This document shows, in pieces, positions 15,685-23,549 of a stretch of 41,806 nucleotides of DNA (position 1 is its first letter; the number at the start of each line of letters is the position of its first letter). Source of the stretch: Caldilineaceae bacterium SB0664_bin_27 (lineage in GTDB: Bacteria; Chloroflexota; Anaerolineae; Caldilineales; Caldilineaceae); contig VXRG01000052.1 of NCBI GenBank assembly GCA_009838625.1, positions 1 through 41,806 on the forward strand. The letters run 5' to 3'. Below the pieces are notes generated by a model. That model was not told the DNA's origin and did no database searches. It worked only from the letters and a program-made list of their open reading frames with translations. The translations under genes and the position numbers were made by a program.

Positions 15685-17097
15685 ATGAACAACAGAACCG
15701 TACTGACGAATGCCGAATACCTCGTAACGATGAACCAGGATCGCGAGGAGATCAGGGACGGGGCGCTCGTTATGGAAGACGAGCAGATTGTCTGGGTCGG
15801 AGCGACAGACGATCTGCCGGCCCGGTACAGGGAGGGAGAGGCAGCAGACTCATTTTCTACTACCCGTATGGACGCGAGAGGGAGGATTGTCCTTCCCGGT
15901 TTTGTCAATACGCACCACCATTTCTTTCAGACTCTCACGCGTGTGGTGCCGGCCGCGCAGAACGGCGTACTCTTCGACTGGTTGCGCGCCCTCTTTCCGA
16001 TCTGGTCGTGTATTGGCCCTGATGATGTAACCGTGAGCACGCAGGTTGCATTGACCGAGCTGCTGCTGAGCGGATGCACGACCAGCAGCGACCATCATTA
16101 CCTGTGGCAAAACGGTACGCGTCTCGACGATCAGTTTGCGGCTGCAGAAGAGATCGGTGTTCGCTTTCACGGAGCGAGAGGCAGCGTCAGCCTGGGCGAC
16201 AGCAGGGGTGGATTGCCCCCGGACTGGATGACGGAACAGGAACCGGACATTCTTGTCGAGTCGCGGAGATTGGTCGAAGAGTATCATGATGCCTCCCGCT
16301 TTTCCATGCGACGCGTCGTGATTGGACCGACCAGCCCGTTCAGCGTTACTCAGGAGCTGATGCGCGATTGCGCGGCACTGGCCCGCTCGTTCGGGCCGGA
16401 GATGGATGTTCATCTTCATACGCATCTGGCAGAGACGCTCGACGAAGAAGAGTTTTGCATGGCTCAGTACGGGTACCGGCCAGGAGCGTATGCGGAGAAA
16501 GTGGACTGGCTGGGAGATGACGTCTGGCATGCCCATTGCGTGCATCTCAACGAGGAGGAGATCGGTAAGTTCGCCCGGACAAAGACCGGTGCGGCCCATT
16601 GCCCTACGAGCAACATGCGGTTGGCCAGCGGCATTTCCCCAGTTCGGGCGATGCGGGATGCCGGCGTGCACGTGGGATTGGGCGTGGATGGCAGTGCCAG
16701 CAATGACGGCAGCAACATGATGGAAGAGGTGCGCCAATGCCTGCTGCTGCAGCGGGTTATGGGCAATCCCAAGGGAATGACAGCAAGGGAGGCGCTGGAA
16801 ATCGCCACTCTGGGCGGAGCTTCGGTGTTGGGCCGCGACGACGTCGGCGCGCTGGCGCCCGGAATGGCGGCGGACCTGGTCGGTTTTGACCTGTCGGCAC
16901 TCACTTTTGCGGGAGGCTGGGTGCATGACCCGGTTGCGGCGCTTGTATTCTGTTCACCGCAGCCGGTCGATCTCGCGTTTGTTAATGGACGACTGCTGGT
17001 GGAGGACGGCATTCCCCTTCACATCGACGTGCCGGCGCTGGCTGAACGCCACAACAAGGCGGCACTGGCACTGATGCGCCGGGCGGAAGGCAGTTAA
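15685..17097 (+). CDS. 8-oxoguanine deaminase-like amidohydrolase
   Basis: Encodes 470 residues from ATG 15685, with AAAAGGGG (15665-15672) upstream; a TTG at 15676 is the alternative. Amidohydrolase-superfamily TIM barrel of the COG0402 deaminase group. The first metal pair is in NTHHHFFQTLTR (75-86, H77 and H79), followed by SDHHYLW, HLHTHLAET (the metal histidine and substrate Glu region), WHAHCVHL, and the metal Asp in GVDGSASND. The NTHHHFFQ-T-LTR and SDHHYLW pattern is that of 8-oxoguanine deaminases, which convert 8-oxoguanine to urate plus ammonia in purine salvage. Related hydroxyatrazine ethylaminohydrolase-type enzymes share most of it, so the substrate is probable, not certain. 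Zinc or iron metal is inferred. Downstream by 130 bases is the tRNA nucleotidyltransferase fusion, with its own promoter. Confidence 0.8.
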   Translation: MNNRTVLTNAEYLVTMNQDREEIRDGALVMEDEQIVWVGATDDLPARYREGEAADSFSTTRMDARGRIVLPGFVNTHHHFFQTLTRVVPAAQNGVLFDWLRALFPIWSCIGPDDVTVSTQVALTELLLSGCTTSSDHHYLWQNGTRLDDQFAAAEEIGVRFHGARGSVSLGDSRGGLPPDWMTEQEPDILVESRRLVEEYHDASRFSMRRVVIGPTSPFSVTQELMRDCAALARSFGPEMDVHLHTHLAETLDEEEFCMAQYGYRPGAYAEKVDWLGDDVWHAHCVHLNEEEIGKFARTKTGAAHCPTSNMRLASGISPVRAMRDAGVHVGLGVDGSASNDGSNMMEEVRQCLLLQRVMGNPKGMTAREALEIATLGGASVLGRDDVGALAPGMAADLVGFDLSALTFAGGWVHDPVAALVFCSPQPVDLAFVNGRLLVEDGIPLHIDVPALAERHNKAALALMRRAEGS

Positions 17098-17160
17098 CGG
17101 CCGCGTTGACCGGGTCGGCGCCGGCCCGCTTCAGAGTGCTTTACGCTCTCAGCCCAGTGC

Positions 17161-17189
17161 TTGCGCATCCGAATAGCGAGGCTTATAGT
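17161..17189 (+). promoter_or_regulatory. candidate sigma-70 promoter of the tRNA nucleotidyltransferase gene
   Basis: TTGCGC (17161-17166), exactly 17 bases, then TATAGT (17184-17189) in the 130-base gap. The start of transcription would fall near 17196, about 32 bases before ATG 17228. Confidence 0.55.
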
Positions 17190-17227
17190 AGATTGCAGTT
17201 TTCAAGAGCAGCCGAACCGACGACGAC

Positions 17228-20023
17228 ATGCGCGGCCAAACGGTTATCCTCTCCCACGAACTCGCAGATTTTGACGCGCTGGCGTCCTTGCTGGGGGGAG
17301 CGTTGCTATTCCCACAGGCGCTGCCGGTCCTGCCGCGGAAGCTGAAACGCAACGTCCAGGCATTTCTGTCTCTTTACCGAAACCAGTTCCCATTCGTCGA
17401 TCCACGGTATTTGCCGCGCGGAAACGTCGATCTGGCGATTGTCGTCGACACACGGTCATTCAACGCGGTGAAGGGAATGGACGAAGACACCCGTCATCTG
17501 GTGATCGACCACCACTCTGCGGCCGAACCGCTTCCATCAGGGTGGGAGGTCTGGCGGGAGTCGCTTGGCCCTCACACGACAGGCGCCAACACAACACTTC
17601 TTGTCGAACGGCTGGTTCAGCAGAACAGAGGTCTTTCCCCGTTCCACGCCACGTTGCTGGCACTGGGCATCTACGAAGACACCGGCAGCCTCTTGTACGC
17701 CTCCACAACGCATAGGGACATTCGTTGCGCGGCCTGGCTGGTTGAGCAGGGCGCACGCCTGGAAGTTATGCGCAGTTTCATGCAGTTCCCGCCCACGGCG
17801 GAACAGAAGGCTCTGTCCAAGCAACTGACCGAGGACGCCGAGCACCTGACAGTGGCCGGTCAAAACGTTGTGGTCGCCGTCGCGGATGCGCCCGATTACG
17901 ATGATGAACTAAGTGGACTTGCCCGGAGACTGAGCGAACTCTTCAACCCGGATGCCCTGTTTGTCGTCGTCAACCTGAAGGACCACGTCCAGGTTGTGGC
18001 TCGAAGCAACACCGACGCGATCAATGTTGGCCTGATTGCCGAATATCTGGGCGGCGGAGGTCACAGCCGAGCCGCGGCGGCGTTCCTTGAAGGGACTACA
18101 TTGGCGGACGTGAGGAGAAGAATCGGCAGCCTGCTACAGGAGCACGCGCGCGCACCGAAAAAGGTGGCCGAGATCATGAGCCGAGGCCGTCCACATACGC
18201 TGGACGAAGAGATGTCGGTCGCTGCCGCGATGGAATTGATGCAGCGTTACGGCCACGAAGGCTTCCCTGTTCTGCAGAGGAACGAAGACGGCCGCGATAA
18301 ACTGGTTGGAATCCTGACCCGACGAGAGGCGGACCGTACGATTGTGCACCGACTGGGGGCGCTGCCGGTGCACAAGGTAATGCGCCAAGGTGACAATACG
18401 GTCCGCGAGGACGCTCCTGTCAGTGCGCTTCATGGGCTCATGATCGAAAGCGGTTGGGGGCAGATTCCTGTTGTGGATGCCGCCGGCCAACTGGTTGGAA
18501 TCGTAACTCGTACAGATCTGCTGAAGCTTTGGGGGGAAGAGAGAGAGAGTACGCCAAAGGTCCCGGATGTCAGCCGAGAGCTGGAGCAGGTCCTGCCGGA
18601 CGTGCAACACCGTCTCCTCTGGCTTGTCGGAGAGACCGCGACGGCGATGGGACATGCCGTGTATGTCGTTGGCGGCTTTGTCAGAGACCTGCTGTTAGGG
18701 CGCTTCGACAGCAACGGAGGAGCAGGTTCTCTGGACATGGACCTGGTTGTTGAAGGTGATGCAATTGAACTGGCGGAGCGCATGCAGGCCAGGTGCGGGG
18801 GAAGGGTCGTCACACATGCGCGTTTTGGCACTGCCAAGTGGATTCTCGATGAGCCTGGGTATCCGATTACCTGCCCGGACCTGCCGGCAAGCGACACCGG
18901 CGCAGACCAGGGCCGTTTGCCGCCCCATTTCGATTTCGTTACAGCACGCACAGAGTTTTACACAGAGCCAACGGTATTGCCGACTGTAGAGCAGGGCAGC
19001 ATCAAACTGGACCTGCACCGAAGAGATTTTACGGTCAACACGCTGGCTGTCGCTCTGACTCCGGACAGGTGGGGCGACCTTCTCGACTTCTACGGCGGGT
19101 TGTCAGACTTGAGGACCGGGGTCGTGCGGATCCTGCACAGCCTGAGTTTTGTGGATGACCCGACCAGAATTCTACGCGCGGTACGCTATGAGCAGCGGTT
19201 CCGGTTTCAGATTGAGGCGCGTACGCTGGAGCATCTACAGGACGCCGGGCCGTTGCTGAGGCGCGTTACTTCAGCGCGCATTCGCCAGGAACTGGACCGG
19301 ATATTCCAGGAAGAGAGACCGGAAGATACAGTTTTTCGGCTGGACGAATTGGGCATACTCCAGGGGATTCATCCTGCTCTGCGTGCCGACCCAGCCTTTG
19401 CGAAACGCTGCGCCTCTCTCAGAGACAAACTGGAGAAGGCAAGGCCGGTTGAAACTCGTGAAGGGAACAACGGCGCTGACGAAGCTCCGGAAGAGGTCCG
19501 CACAAGTCGGTTACAACTGGAGGATACGCCGATCGAGAGGCTCTATTGGGGTCTGCTGGTTTACGATCTTCTGCCTATAGAGAACGGAAACGGTAACAAG
19601 GCGTCCTCACTTGAACAGGAGTTGAGCGAACGGCTCAGACTCCGTGGAAGAACACAACGACTGATGCGTGAACTGCGGATGGTCAAGACCCGGCTGCCGC
19701 AGCTGAGGGACCCGCGCCAACGGCCCAGCGAAGTCGTGGCAGTTCTTGATCAGGCGCAGGCGGCAGTGCTACTGTTGCTCTCGTTGGTGGAGGAGGACTC
19801 CTTGCTGCGTAAGCGGTTGAAATGCTACGAGCAGACTTGGCGGCACGTTCACCCTGCACTGGATGGAAGAGACCTGATGCGACTGGGGTTGAAGCCCGGC
19901 CCGGAATACGGGCAGATTATACGCAGGTTGCGAACGGCTCTTCTTGATGGAGAGATTGAGGCCGGCGCGCCGGAACAGAAACTGGCAGAGTCCATGGTAC
20001 GCAATATCCTGGAGGCGGCCTGA
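17228..20023 (+). CDS. DHH-CBS-CBS-tRNA nucleotidyltransferase fusion (CCA- or A-adding enzyme)
   Basis: Encodes 931 residues. Domains in order: DHH phosphoesterase (about 1-170: HELADFDALAS at 10-20, DTRS, DHH at 94-96, YEDTGS at 149-154); DHHA1 (about 210-300, GGGGHS at 275-280); two CBS repeats (about 312-372 and 380-436); class II nucleotidyltransferase head (GGFVRDLLLG at 482-491, catalytic LDMDLV at 502-507, RRDFTVN at 598-604); RNA-binding neck (DDPTRILRAVRYEQRF near 643-658) and a helical tail. All the key residues are present. Known members add the terminal A, or CCA, to tRNA 3' ends; the DHH part is of the oligoribonuclease (NrnA) type and the CBS pair probably senses adenylates. 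Aquifex has an A-adding enzyme with a similar architecture paired with a separate CC-adding enzyme. ATG 17228 lacks a clear SD. Product assignment is solid; CCA versus A-only specificity is open. Confidence 0.85.
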   Translation: MRGQTVILSHELADFDALASLLGGALLFPQALPVLPRKLKRNVQAFLSLYRNQFPFVDPRYLPRGNVDLAIVVDTRSFNAVKGMDEDTRHLVIDHHSAAEPLPSGWEVWRESLGPHTTGANTTLLVERLVQQNRGLSPFHATLLALGIYEDTGSLLYASTTHRDIRCAAWLVEQGARLEVMRSFMQFPPTAEQKALSKQLTEDAEHLTVAGQNVVVAVADAPDYDDELSGLARRLSELFNPDALFVVVNLKDHVQVVARSNTDAINVGLIAEYLGGGGHSRAAAAFLEGTTLADVRRRIGSLLQEHARAPKKVAEIMSRGRPHTLDEEMSVAAAMELMQRYGHEGFPVLQRNEDGRDKLVGILTRREADRTIVHRLGALPVHKVMRQGDNTVREDAPVSALHGLMIESGWGQIPVVDAAGQLVGIVTRTDLLKLWGEERESTPKVPDVSRELEQVLPDVQHRLLWLVGETATAMGHAVYVVGGFVRDLLLGRFDSNGGAGSLDMDLVVEGDAIELAERMQARCGGRVVTHARFGTAKWILDEPGYPITCPDLPASDTGADQGRLPPHFDFVTARTEFYTEPTVLPTVEQGSIKLDLHRRDFTVNTLAVALTPDRWGDLLDFYGGLSDLRTGVVRILHSLSFVDDPTRILRAVRYEQRFRFQIEARTLEHLQDAGPLLRRVTSARIRQELDRIFQEERPEDTVFRLDELGILQGIHPALRADPAFAKRCASLRDKLEKARPVETREGNNGADEAPEEVRTSRLQLEDTPIERLYWGLLVYDLLPIENGNGNKASSLEQELSERLRLRGRTQRLMRELRMVKTRLPQLRDPRQRPSEVVAVLDQAQAAVLLLLSLVEEDSLLRKRLKCYEQTWRHVHPALDGRDLMRLGLKPGPEYGQIIRRLRTALLDGEIEAGAPEQKLAESMVRNILEAA

Positions 20024-20041
20024 GCCGGCCGACCGCCGGCT
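20023..20041 (+). terminator. strong hairpin at the end of the tRNA nucleotidyltransferase gene
   Basis: AGCCGGC (20023-20029) and GCCGGCT (20035-20041) form a perfect 7-bp GC-rich stem with a 5-base loop beginning on the last base of the stop codon. Only two Ts follow, so it is a weak intrinsic terminator at best and may instead protect the mRNA end. Confidence 0.35.
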
Positions 20042-20092
20042 TACGTACGCTGAAGAGTGCGGCGCCAGGCATAAACCACGAGGAAGATTAAG

Positions 20093-21259
20093 ATGAAAAT
20101 AACTGCAATCAAACCGATATTCGCTCAAGGAGAGCGGCGCACTTTCGTCTTTGTCAAGATTGAAACTGATCAGCCTGGCCTGGTCGGCTGGGGAGAAGCG
20201 ACCGTGGAAGGCAAACCGCGGGCGGTGGCCGGCTGTGTTCAGGATATGGAACCGATGATCCAGGGCTTCAATCCGGTTGAGGTTGAACATTGCTGGCAGG
20301 TCCTCTATCGCGGCGGCTTCTGGCGGCAGGGCATTATCGGGCTTTCCGCTCTTTCGGGCATTGACCAGGCACTATGGGACATCAAAGGCAAAGAGGCGGG
20401 CAAGCCGATCTACGAGCTTCTTGGCGGCAAGGTAAGGGACCGTGTACGGATGTACACACACTTTGGCGGCGACACGCCCGAGGCGATGGCTGAGAGCGCG
20501 CTGTCCAAGGCGGCCAAAGGCTGGGACGCCGTCAAGACTGTACCGGTGCCGATTACCAACATCCTCGACGGGCCGCGAATATTGGATGGGGCCGAGGCAG
20601 GCCTGAAGGCTGTGCGCGAAGCGGTCGGCAACGACGTAGACATATTGTTGGATATGCACGGGCGGGTCACGCCGCAGATGGCGATTCGCTACGCGCATCG
20701 ATTTGAGCCATACTACCCATTTTTCATGGAGGAACCGGTCCAGGCGGAGAACCCGGCGGCGATGGCGCAGGTCGCAAGGGCAACGAACATTCCCATTGCA
20801 ACGGGGGAGCGGCTCTTTACACGCTGGGGCTTTAGAGAGATTCTCGAAACGGGGGCTGCCAGCCTGCTTCAGCCGGATGCCTGCCACGCCGGCGGTATCA
20901 GCGAGATTCGGCGCATCGCCGCGCTGGCGGAGGTCTATTACGCCGGCCTCGCACCCCATAACCCGTATGGTCCGGTTTCGACGGCAGCATGCGTCCATGT
21001 TGACTTTACGACGCCCAATTTTGTCATTCAGGAGATGGTTGACCCTGACGATATGCCGCTCTCGATGACGGAGTTCGTTGTCGAGCCTCTGACGGTCGTC
21101 GAAGGTCACATATTGCCGCCTGAGAAGCCGGGTCTGGGCGTAGAGGTGGATGAGGCTGCCTGCGCCCGCCATGCCCCGGACTTCAACTCGGAGGAGGTGC
21201 GCAATTCGTATCAGTCCTACCTGGCCCGCCATCGAGACGGCGGCGTCGCCGATTCCTGA
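20093..21259 (+). CDS. D-galactonate dehydratase-like enolase-superfamily enzyme
   Basis: Encodes 388 residues, with ATG 20093 preceded by GAGGAAGA (20079-20086). Mandelate racemase/muconate lactonizing enzyme fold. The catalytic positions correspond with a constant +4 offset to those known for E. coli galactonate dehydratase: metal ligands D187, E213 and E239 (DMHGR, FMEEP, TGER) and histidines H189 and H289 (HNPYGPV), which in the E. coli enzyme are H185 and H285. This supports acid-sugar dehydration, D-galactonate to 2-keto-3-deoxy-galactonate, or a close C6 aldonate. No kinase or aldolase of the DeLey-Doudoroff type is adjacent, so the true substrate could be another aldonate or deoxy-sugar acid. 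It is a cytoplasmic Mg-dependent enzyme and lies 60 bases before coaBC. Confidence 0.85.
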   Translation: MKITAIKPIFAQGERRTFVFVKIETDQPGLVGWGEATVEGKPRAVAGCVQDMEPMIQGFNPVEVEHCWQVLYRGGFWRQGIIGLSALSGIDQALWDIKGKEAGKPIYELLGGKVRDRVRMYTHFGGDTPEAMAESALSKAAKGWDAVKTVPVPITNILDGPRILDGAEAGLKAVREAVGNDVDILLDMHGRVTPQMAIRYAHRFEPYYPFFMEEPVQAENPAAMAQVARATNIPIATGERLFTRWGFREILETGAASLLQPDACHAGGISEIRRIAALAEVYYAGLAPHNPYGPVSTAACVHVDFTTPNFVIQEMVDPDDMPLSMTEFVVEPLTVVEGHILPPEKPGLGVEVDEAACARHAPDFNSEEVRNSYQSYLARHRDGGVADS

Positions 21260-21319
21260 TCTGCTTTCTCGCCCTGCAGGGGCGGACAGTCCAACGTCAA
21301 CCTGACCTGGAGCTATCAG

Positions 21320-22600
21320 ATGGCCCCAATTCTTTCCGGCAAACGTATCGTGCTCGGCGTCAGCGGCGGCATCGCGGCCTACAAGGCGGTGACGCTGGCC
21401 AGCCGTCTTACCCAAGCCAATGCGCTGGTGGACGTGATCATGACACATTCGGCCGCCAAGTTTGTTGCGCCCGTGACCTTTCAGGGGATCACACAGCGGA
21501 GCGTTGCGACCGACACTTTCGAGTTCTGGCACGATGCGGGACGGTTGCGCATTGGACACGTGGCGCTGGCCCATGCAGCGGACCTGTTTGTCATTGCGCC
21601 AGCGACGGCACACACCATCGCACGACTGGCGTTGGGTCTGAGCGACGACCTGTTGAGCATTACTGCCCTGAGCTACAATGGACCGATGCTGCTGGCGCCG
21701 GCGATGGAGACCAATATGTGGACTCACCCGGCGACGATGCGCAATGTGCAGACATTGCAGGATTGGGGCGTCGACTTCATTGGCCCGGAGGAAGGGCGGC
21801 TGGCGTCCGGCGAAGTGGGTGAGGGGCGGGTGGCGGAGCCGGAGGATATCTTCGAAGTCGCGTGCAAGGTGATCGGCCGGGGTGGACCACTGGACGGACT
21901 TCGCGTGGTGATCACGGCAGGCGGCACCCGGGAGCCAATCGATCCGGTACGGTTCATGGGCAACCATTCGACCGGAAAAATGGGGGCGGCGCTGGCGCGG
22001 GCGGCGCGTGACCTGGGCGCGGACACGGTTCTGGTGCATGCGCCCCTGGCCGTACATCCACCGGGCGGCGTTTCGCTGGTGCCGGTACGTACGGCCCAGC
22101 AGATGTATACTGCGGTCATGGAAGAGCTGCCGCAGACTGATGTATTGATCGGCGCGGCGGCGGTCGCCGACTACCGGCCGAAAGACAGCGTTGACTACAA
22201 GCTGAAGAAATCGCCGAAGCAGCAGGTCATTTCGCTGGAAAGGACGCCGGACATTCTGCATGAAGTAGGAAGACAGCGCGGTGAGAGCAGTCCGGGGCCG
22301 CGGCTTGTCATCGGATTCGCGGCGGAGACGAACGATCTGGAGGCGAACGCCTTAGACAAGCTGGAGCGAAAGAACCTCGATCTCGTTGTGCTCAACGACG
22401 TGAGCGCGCCTGACAGCGGCTTTGCGGTTGACACGAACAGGGTTACTCTCTTCGAACGAGACGGCAACCGTGAGGCCTGGCCGTTGATGAGCAAGGACGA
22501 GGTCGCGCAGGCGATCTTGCAGCGGATTGTGGCGCGATTGGGGAGACTGGACTGGAAGACGTCTCAGTCCAAAGCGCTGGACGACTCGCCAGAGAACTGA
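21320..22600 (+). CDS. coaBC: bifunctional phosphopantothenoylcysteine decarboxylase/ligase CoaBC
   Basis: Encodes 426 residues. The N-terminal CoaC half is a flavoprotein: VSGGIAAYKAV (14-24), the THSAAKFVAP block, H80 in RIGHVAL, PAMETNMW (127-134) and GRLASGEVGEGRVAEP (159-174). The CoaB half starts GGTREPIDPVRFMGNHSTGKMG (from 201), with VAVADY-type AAVADYRPK, KLKKSP and the FAAETND region. It makes 4'-phosphopantetheine from 4'-phosphopantothenate and cysteine with CTP. In E. coli the clamp contains a catalytic Cys158 in an ACG motif; here the equivalent position is S163. ATG 21320 follows CTGGAGC. The length matches the family (about 400-430). It is likely part of a plus-strand run, with the dehydratase upstream and the nucleotidyltransferase downstream. 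Confidence 0.95.
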   Translation: MAPILSGKRIVLGVSGGIAAYKAVTLASRLTQANALVDVIMTHSAAKFVAPVTFQGITQRSVATDTFEFWHDAGRLRIGHVALAHAADLFVIAPATAHTIARLALGLSDDLLSITALSYNGPMLLAPAMETNMWTHPATMRNVQTLQDWGVDFIGPEEGRLASGEVGEGRVAEPEDIFEVACKVIGRGGPLDGLRVVITAGGTREPIDPVRFMGNHSTGKMGAALARAARDLGADTVLVHAPLAVHPPGGVSLVPVRTAQQMYTAVMEELPQTDVLIGAAAVADYRPKDSVDYKLKKSPKQQVISLERTPDILHEVGRQRGESSPGPRLVIGFAAETNDLEANALDKLERKNLDLVVLNDVSAPDSGFAVDTNRVTLFERDGNREAWPLMSKDEVAQAILQRIVARLGRLDWKTSQSKALDDSPEN

Positions 22601-22657
22601 TCAACTTGCTGTGAAGAAACGAAGCCACTTTGCGGAGGAACTGCACGGCGAAGAGGA

Positions 22658-23500
22658 ATGGCAGTCATGACGCTCACAGACAAGCAGGAACGGGAAATCG
22701 CGGGCGCGCTGAGAGATGTAGATCCGGAACAGATATCGGTTACCCGGAAGTTGACAACAGCGCAACGTACGCAGCAAGGACTCTCGATGATTCGAATCGC
22801 CGAGCAAGTCGCGTCCTACCGCATTCGGGCGCGCCGGCCTGAACTGACAGAGGGAATGTCGCTCGGGCTCGCGCGCAAAGCGGTTGTGAACGGGAGAGAG
22901 GCAGTGGTAGAAGACACTCAACAGGAGTTCGGTAGCTTTGTTCGCGAGGTTCTTGATGCGCTGGAAGAGACGCGTGTAAAGTACTTGGTAGGAGGAGCGG
23001 TTGCCGTTTGGGGATGGGGAGAAGCGCGAACCACTCGGGACTTTGATGTCGTCGTCGATCTGCCGCTCGAGCAGATGGCCCAGCTTTCCGATGCGTTGAA
23101 GGATAGGGGAATGCTGGTGCCTGTTGAGGTCATACTCGATCTTTACATTTCGCCGGGAGACTTGCCAATCAACGCCATCCACTTGCCTACAGGATATAAG
23201 TTGGAAATCTTCCTGCTGCGGCCCGACGATGCTCTGCGTGCAAGCGCTCTACAGCGTCGCCTGCTTGTCGACTTCGGACCTGGTATCGGCGAGGCGTATG
23301 TCCATTCCCCTGAGGACCTGATCCTCTATAAGCTTCAGTACTACAGTCTCAGCAGCCAGACCAAGCATGTCCGCGACATCGGCAGTATCATCGCCACGGT
23401 GGGAGATGACAGCCTGGAACACGACTACCTAACGCACTGGATCGACAGACTGGACCTGACCGAAATCTGGCTGGAGATTCGTAAGCAACTAGGCAGCTAA
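22658..23500 (+). CDS. nucleotidyltransferase-fold protein with antitoxin-like N-terminal segment
   Basis: Encodes 280 residues. Residues about 103-250 form a nucleotidyltransferase of the AbiEii/DUF6036-like group: KYLVGGAVAVWGWGEA (108-123) with the GG-x-A-x-x-x-x-G signature, TRDFDVVVDL (125-134) supplying the catalytic Asp pair, and SPEDLILYKL near 226. The N-terminal 100 residues include a LTTAQRTQQGLSMIRIAEQ helix and ASYRIRARRPELTEGMSLG, a pattern I associate with small partner proteins encoded next to such nucleotidyltransferases in other bacteria. Stand-alone transferases of this group are toxins or nucleotide-transfer enzymes in type IV toxin-antitoxin-like pairs; here both parts seem fused. 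ATG 22658 has GAAGAGGA immediately upstream (too close), so ATG 22667 may be the real start. It follows coaBC by 57 bases. Confidence 0.65.
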   Translation: MAVMTLTDKQEREIAGALRDVDPEQISVTRKLTTAQRTQQGLSMIRIAEQVASYRIRARRPELTEGMSLGLARKAVVNGREAVVEDTQQEFGSFVREVLDALEETRVKYLVGGAVAVWGWGEARTTRDFDVVVDLPLEQMAQLSDALKDRGMLVPVEVILDLYISPGDLPINAIHLPTGYKLEIFLLRPDDALRASALQRRLLVDFGPGIGEAYVHSPEDLILYKLQYYSLSSQTKHVRDIGSIIATVGDDSLEHDYLTHWIDRLDLTEIWLEIRKQLGS

Positions 23501-23549
23501 GGCAGGAAGCATTCCGGTACGGGCAGGAATTCGAAGCAGTCCACTCCTT

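Noticed and set aside
20372..22261. Minus-strand open frame of 629 codons across the galactonate dehydratase and coaBC genes
   Set aside because: It spans two well-identified plus-strand genes, is rich in Arg/His as expected for an antisense frame, and shows no domain.
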